9,213 bases of DNA, taken from the NCBI GenBank assembly GCA_902496645.1, contig CABVBR010000079.1:1-9213 (forward strand), read 5' to 3'. This DNA is from an uncultured Collinsella sp. Lineage in GTDB: Bacteria > Actinomycetota > Coriobacteriia > Coriobacteriales > Coriobacteriaceae. This document shows positions 5,538-9,213 of the stretch, one piece after another. A program made the position numbers and the translations under genes. The notes beneath the pieces are model-generated. The model did no database searches, was not told where the DNA came from, and worked only from the letters and a program-made list of their open reading frames with translations. How positions within the stretch are numbered: the stretch's first letter is position 1; each line of letters starts with the position of its first letter.

Positions 5538-5546
5538 TGGCAGGTT
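5506..5546 (-). terminator. Terminator hairpin at the end of rph
   Basis: A perfect 12-bp inverted repeat pairs 5535-5546 with 5510-5521 around a 13-nt loop. On the minus strand it begins inside the rph TAA and ends in GGTTTTAT, a short U-run. An internal copy of CAGGTT (5529-5524) could pair instead with the first arm, giving a competing fold. The short U-run makes it a moderate terminator. Confidence 0.6.
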
Positions 5547-6270
5547 AGGCGAGGACTTGGCGCTGGAGCTCGATGAGCTCGGCAATGCCCTTGTCGCCCA
5601 AATCGAGCAGGGAATTGAGGCGCTTGCGGTCGAAGGGCGCCTGCTCGCCAGTGCCCTGAAGCTCGATCATCTCACCGGTATCGGTGGCGACAAGGTTCAT
5701 GTCGACCTCGGCGTGACTGTCCTCGGAATAATCCAGGTCGAGCAGGGTGTTGCCGTCGACAACGCCCATGGAAATCGCGGCGACCTGGCCCGTGAGCGGA
5801 ATGCGCTCGAGCTTACCCGCCTCGACCCACATGGCAAGGGCATCGTGCAGCGCCACCCAGGCGCCGGTAATGCTCGCCGTACGCGTGCCGCCGTCTGCCT
5901 GAATCACGTCACAGTCGACGGTGACGGTGTACTCTCCAAGCGCCTTCATGTTGACGACGGTGCGCAGGCTACGGCCGATGAGGCGCTCAATCTCCATGGA
6001 GCGACCCTTGCGGTTGGCGTGCTCGCGCTTGCAGCGCTTGCCGGTCGATGCCGGCAGCATGGCGTACTCCGCCGTTACCCAACCGGCCTTGGCGCCCTTG
6101 CGCCAGCCCGGCACGCCCTCCTCGATGGTGGCAGCGCACAGCACGCGCGTATCGCCAAACTCGGCCAGGCACGAACCGTGGGCGTGCTTCATGACACCGC
6201 GAGTAAGCTTGATGGGGCGCAGCTCATCGGCGGCGCGGCCGTTGGCGCGATTGACCTGCATATACTCCAT
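5545..6270 (-). CDS. rph: Ribonuclease PH
   Basis: A phosphate-dependent 3'-5' exoribonuclease that trims tRNA precursors and degrades structured RNA; it forms a hexameric ring. The 241 residues are normal. Family motifs are all present: early TRGVMKHAHGSCLAEFGDTRVLCAAT, then GWVTAEYAMLPAST, GRSLRTVV in the phosphate-binding region, CDVIQADGGTRTASITGA, LDLDYSEDSHAEVDMN, and GTGEQAPF. The ATG at 6270 has AAAGGA 7 nt upstream; an in-frame ATG at 6261 is less well placed. It follows murI by 55 nt. The murI-rph-rdgB order is common in actinobacteria and Firmicutes. The pocket for phosphate looks intact, so it should be active, unlike the frameshifted rph of E. coli K-12. Confidence 0.97.
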   Translation of the reverse strand: MEYMQVNRANGRAADELRPIKLTRGVMKHAHGSCLAEFGDTRVLCAATIEEGVPGWRKGAKAGWVTAEYAMLPASTGKRCKREHANRKGRSMEIERLIGRSLRTVVNMKALGEYTVTVDCDVIQADGGTRTASITGAWVALHDALAMWVEAGKLERIPLTGQVAAISMGVVDGNTLLDLDYSEDSHAEVDMNLVATDTGEMIELQGTGEQAPFDRKRLNSLLDLGDKGIAELIELQRQVLA

Positions 6271-6325
6271 AGAAAAATCCTTTCGGCAAAAGGTGAAAGT
6301 GAGCCTTTGGTCGGTGACCTTTTAT

Positions 6326-7210
6326 CTATTTCAGTTCGTCGATATCGATATGCTCAATGCTCTTGAGCGGCTGTCCAAAGATAAAACTGCCCGCCACCGC
6401 AAACTCGGCAATGTTATCGGCCGTCGTTGCAAAACGATGCTGCGGCTCGGCCGCGTCGCCCGCCAGCTGCTCGCGGCGCGTGAGAATATCGGTCAGCTCG
6501 CGCGTGGTCTCCTCGGCGGAGCTCACCACGCGCACTCCGGGACCCAGCGCATGGCGAATAGGCCCCACGAGCAGCGGAAAATGCGTGCAGCCGAGTACCA
6601 CGGTATCGATGCCGTGGTCGCGCAGCGGTTCAACCGTGGCGCCGACCAGCGCGCGTACGGCAGGCGTATCAAAGATGTCCTCGTTCTCGAGCCACTGCTC
6701 TTGCAGATGTGCGCCCGAGGCGAGCTCGTGCTCAACGACCTCGACAAAGCTCGAGGCAGGGCAGCCGTATACGTCGACGCCGGCATCCAGGTCCTGAATG
6801 GCACGCGTGTAAGCGCCTGAGCGAATGGTGAGGTTGGTGGCGAGCACGCCCACCCGGCGCGTGCGGGTGCTGTTGATTGCCGCGCGTGCGCCCGGTGCAA
6901 TCACACCGATGACGGGGACGTCGAGCACCTGCTGGGCCAAACGCAAGGCCGCAGCGGTCGCCGTATTGCAGGCGATGACCATGATCTTGACGTCGTGCTT
7001 CGACAGCCAACGGCCCGCCTGCAGTGCAAACGAGCGCACCTCGTCCTCGGTGCGGGTGCCGTAGGGGCAGCGCTTGGTGTCGCCGAAGTAGTAGACGGAC
7101 TCGTGCGGCAACGCCGTCGCAATCGCGCGCGCAACCGTCAGACCGCCTAGACCCGAGTCGAATACGCCAATGGGGCGTGTGTCGCCAGCCAGATTCTCGA
7201 TATCGGACAT
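6326..7210 (-). CDS. murI: Glutamate racemase
   Basis: Makes D-glutamate from L-glutamate for peptidoglycan, using two cysteines and no cofactor. Seen are IGVFDSGLGGLTV (D18), YFGDTKRCPYGTR, VIACNTATAAAL (catalytic C81), ATNLTIRSGAY and VLGCTHFPLL (catalytic C208). From the ATG at 7210 it has 294 residues, slightly longer than most. The open frame begins at a GTG at 7264 that overlaps the stop of the upstream phosphatase gene, but that start has no ribosome binding site. The ATG has GGTGAGG very close (2-3 nt), so the start is moderately sure. It is in the same transcription run as the Mur ligase, which uses the same cell-wall pathway. Confidence 0.95.
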   Translation of the reverse strand: MSDIENLAGDTRPIGVFDSGLGGLTVARAIATALPHESVYYFGDTKRCPYGTRTEDEVRSFALQAGRWLSKHDVKIMVIACNTATAAALRLAQQVLDVPVIGVIAPGARAAINSTRTRRVGVLATNLTIRSGAYTRAIQDLDAGVDVYGCPASSFVEVVEHELASGAHLQEQWLENEDIFDTPAVRALVGATVEPLRDHGIDTVVLGCTHFPLLVGPIRHALGPGVRVVSSAEETTRELTDILTRREQLAGDAAEPQHRFATTADNIAEFAVAGSFIFGQPLKSIEHIDIDELK

Positions 7211-7263
7211 TACCTCACCAGATTCTCTCTCGAAAAGATATGGCTCAGAACGATAGGACCGCA

Positions 7264-8175
7264 CTACGAGCGGGCCGCGACGAGCAGCTCTGCCGTTGCC
7301 GCCCAGCCATCGACAATCTTTCCGCGCGTGACGTAGGCGTTATCGCAAACATCCAGGAACTCGGGCGCGCCGGCGCTGGTCAAACCGTTCTCGACCAGGC
7401 AGAACGTACCCACGTGGTCAGCCATGTAGAAGTCGGACTCGGAATCGCCGAGCGCCAGCGTCTCCTCGCGCTCGATACCCAGGTGCTCACAGAAACGTGC
7501 GATGGCAACGCCCTTGTTGAGGCCGGCGGGATTGATGTTAAACGCGCGGCCGTCCTCGACGCGTTCGAGCTCGAGCATCGTCGGCTTGGACAGATGCGTC
7601 AGGTAACCGTTGCAGGCCCAGACCAGGCCGCAGCCGGCCTCGTCCAGGATGGCCTGGACCTCGTCGTCGGGCACATCGCCGCGCATGCCGACGGTGACCT
7701 CGCGGTACTTGTAGCCAGTCGACATGTCATTGTGGTACTCGATCTTATGCGGCCAGCGGGCGAGAATCTTCTCGCACACGCCAGTCTGCTCGATCACCTG
7801 ATGCGGTGTGAGGCCGCAGGCGGGGTCGTAGGGCATGTCGCCGGTCAGATACTCCCAATCGTTGGCCTTGAGATCGTACATGACCAGGCCGCCCATCTCG
7901 CCGATATAGGAGTTGAGGCCGAGCACGCGCGCGTCCTCGTGGATCATAGTACGGTTGCGGCCCGAGGTGGGGACCACCTGGATGCCGGCGCGGGCAAGTG
8001 CCACGACAGCCTCGACGAGCTTGGTCGAGGGGTTGCCGTCGTTGTCGCGTAGCACGCACGAGCCGGGCGCGAGCATGGTGGCGTCCAGGTCGGTAAAGAC
8101 GTACTTAACCTTGGCAAGACGCTCGCGCATCTCGCCCGAAAGCTCAGCGACGGTCGGCAGGGTATTGTGGGACAT
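7264..8175 (-). CDS. HAD-superfamily phosphatase, Cof/IIB type, substrate unknown
   Basis: A soluble HAD hydrolase of 303 residues. Motif I is FTDLDATM (nucleophile D29, acid/base D31). Motif II is VVPTSGRN (T70/S71). A cap domain of the C2 kind probably fills about residues 85-205. Motif III lysine is in GLNKGVAIARF (K221). Motif IV is LALGDSESDFYMAD (D244, D248). All catalytic residues are present. YIGEMGGLVMYD resembles the IAENGG segment of Cof-type and mannosyl-3-phosphoglycerate phosphatases, but I cannot assign a substrate. The ATG at 8175 has GGAG 5 nt upstream; a GTG 6 nt earlier abuts that site and is rejected. It sits between two cell-wall genes. A small AGAAG/CTTCT hairpin (8192-8204) lies in the gap upstream. 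Confidence 0.85.
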   Translation of the reverse strand: MSHNTLPTVAELSGEMRERLAKVKYVFTDLDATMLAPGSCVLRDNDGNPSTKLVEAVVALARAGIQVVPTSGRNRTMIHEDARVLGLNSYIGEMGGLVMYDLKANDWEYLTGDMPYDPACGLTPHQVIEQTGVCEKILARWPHKIEYHNDMSTGYKYREVTVGMRGDVPDDEVQAILDEAGCGLVWACNGYLTHLSKPTMLELERVEDGRAFNINPAGLNKGVAIARFCEHLGIEREETLALGDSESDFYMADHVGTFCLVENGLTSAGAPEFLDVCDNAYVTRGKIVDGWAATAELLVAARS

Positions 8176-8208
8176 GGTCACTCCATTACGTAGAAGGGGC
8201 TTCTGGTC

Positions 8209-9213
8209 TTAGGCGTCGTACGCCGCAAGGGTGCGCTTGAGAATCGAACCATCGCGCCCACAAGGCTCGGGTCCGTTCTTGCGCAGCATACGCTCTTCCT
8301 CGCCCTTACCGGTCACGATGACCACGGCAGGACGGACGGTCTCACGCACGGCAGTCTCGATAGCGGCAACGCGATCAGTCACGATTTGCCAGTTATCATT
8401 TCCCTGCGCCTGAACGTTGCGCGCGATCTCGGCGCAAATATCCTCGACATCCTCGGGGCCGGGGTCGTCCTCGGTAATCACGATTCGGTCGGCATACTTG
8501 CCAGCGGCGATGCCCATCGTGGTGCGTCGATCGACACCCTTACCGCCCGTAGCGCCAAATACAACCGCCAGCTCGCGCTCGGGATAGTTCTCGCGCAAGT
8601 CGCGCAGGAGTGTCTCGAGGCTCATGCCGTTATGTGCAAAATCGACGATACCCAAGATTTTGCCCGATACGGACGGATAGAGCTCCATGCGGCCGGGAAC
8701 GAAGACGCCCTCAAAGCCGTGGACGATACCCTCTTCGGAAATGCCCAGGGCCTCGGCGCAGGCAATAGCGGCAAGCGCATTGGACACATTGAACTTAACC
8801 GGCGTGGGAATCACAATGTCGCGCGTAAAGCGGGGCGTGCGCACCGTTGCCACCACGCCGCAGTCGTCATTGCGAATCGCCAGCGCAAGCACGTCGGCAC
8901 GCTCATCGGTCAGGGAGAACGTCACCGTACGTTCGCAACGAGATGCCGCCTCGAGCACGCGATCGACCTTATCCATATCGAGATTGACCACGGCAAAACG
9001 GCTCTGCGAGAAGATTTTGAGCTTGCTGGCAAAGTAATCCTCGAGCGTCGGATGCTCAATCGGCGAAATGTGATCCTCGCCGATATTGGTAAAGGCGCCG
9101 ACTTCAAAGTCAATCTTGCCCGTGCGCTCGTATTTGAGGCCCTGACTCGATGCCTCCATAACCAGCCACGGGGCACCCGCCTCCGCAGCATGTGCGATGC
9201 GAGACTGCAGCAG
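8209..9213 (-). CDS. Mur ligase, MurE-like (UDP-MurNAc-tripeptide synthetase type), 5' end cut by window
   Basis: An ATP-dependent amide ligase of the Mur family; 334 C-terminal residues are in the window and the P-loop would lie beyond the right edge. The visible part begins in the central domain: VMEASSQGLKYERTGKIDFEVGAFTNIGEDH, then YFASKLKIF, whose lysine aligns with the carbamylated lysine of MurE. NVSNALAAIACAEALGI and VPGRMEL follow. The C-terminal domain has VDFAHNGMSLETLL and VFGATGGKGVDRRTTMG. These match MurE better than MurC, MurD or MurF. The diamino-acid motif, DNPR in meso-DAP enzymes, is replaced by DDPGPED. The added amino acid is therefore unknown, and it may be a second MurE-like protein. 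TAA at 8209-8211. Confidence 0.85.
   Translation of the reverse strand: MLQSRIAHAAEAGAPWLVMEASSQGLKYERTGKIDFEVGAFTNIGEDHISPIEHPTLEDYFASKLKIFSQSRFAVVNLDMDKVDRVLEAASRCERTVTFSLTDERADVLALAIRNDDCGVVATVRTPRFTRDIVIPTPVKFNVSNALAAIACAEALGISEEGIVHGFEGVFVPGRMELYPSVSGKILGIVDFAHNGMSLETLLRDLRENYPERELAVVFGATGGKGVDRRTTMGIAAGKYADRIVITEDDPGPEDVEDICAEIARNVQAQGNDNWQIVTDRVAAIETAVRETVRPAVVIVTGKGEEERMLRKNGPEPCGRDGSILKRTLAAYDA

Noticed and set aside
5158..6366. A 402-codon plus-strand frame, with others at 5921-6820 and 7024-8052
   Set aside because: These run antisense across rdgB, rph, murI and the HAD gene, cross real gene borders, and have no family motifs.
7211..7264. The GTG start for murI at 7264, overlapping the HAD stop
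   Set aside because: No ribosome binding site precedes it and the added 18 residues do not resemble glutamate racemase; the ATG at 7210 is preferred, though its own site is close.

Overview
This is an ordinary, gene-dense stretch of bacterial chromosome of fairly high GC. Every real gene is on the minus strand, so the text reads from the right end of the window to the left. The large open frames on the plus strand, including a 593-codon frame opposite lysS, are antisense shadows. The mix of genes suggests a Gram-positive organism from the Actinobacteria/Firmicutes borderland. My best guess is a Coriobacteriia member of the Collinsella/Olsenella kind. The clues are GC-rich third positions, a Veg-family protein, the MEP isoprenoid pathway, strong GAGGAG-type ribosome binding sites, and a lysyl-tRNA synthetase with a C-terminal tRNA-binding domain. 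The taxonomy is inference.

In the order of transcription, the right-hand block is a tight run: a Mur ligase (MurE-like, cut by the window's right edge), a HAD-family phosphatase, murI (glutamate racemase) and rph (RNase PH). A hairpin at the rph stop codon and a 142-bp repeat-rich spacer follow. Then come rdgB/ham1 (nucleotide pool cleaning) and dtd (D-aminoacyl-tRNA deacylase). A spacer with a 20-bp perfect palindrome and a plausible promoter leads to veg and ispE, which lie 2 nt apart.

The left-hand block holds a tRNA-Pro(CGG) with its own terminator, then tatA with a clear promoter whose -35/-10 spacer carries an inverted repeat. A strong terminator follows, then greA, another terminator hairpin, and lysS, which runs off the left edge.

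Functionally the window joins cell-wall precursor synthesis (MurE-like, MurI), RNA maturation and translation quality control (RNase PH, Dtd, tRNA-Pro, LysRS), nucleotide sanitation (RdgB), isoprenoid synthesis (IspE), protein export (TatA) and transcript-cleavage rescue of RNA polymerase (GreA). No mobile element, CRISPR array, phage gene or defence system is visible, and I found no new multi-gene system. The most interesting points are the LysRS fusion, the palindromes at two promoters, hairpins placed where they could attenuate lysS and veg, a repeat-bounded spacer between rph and rdgB, and a Mur ligase lacking the usual diamino-acid motif. No stretch of more than 300 bases lacks a gene.
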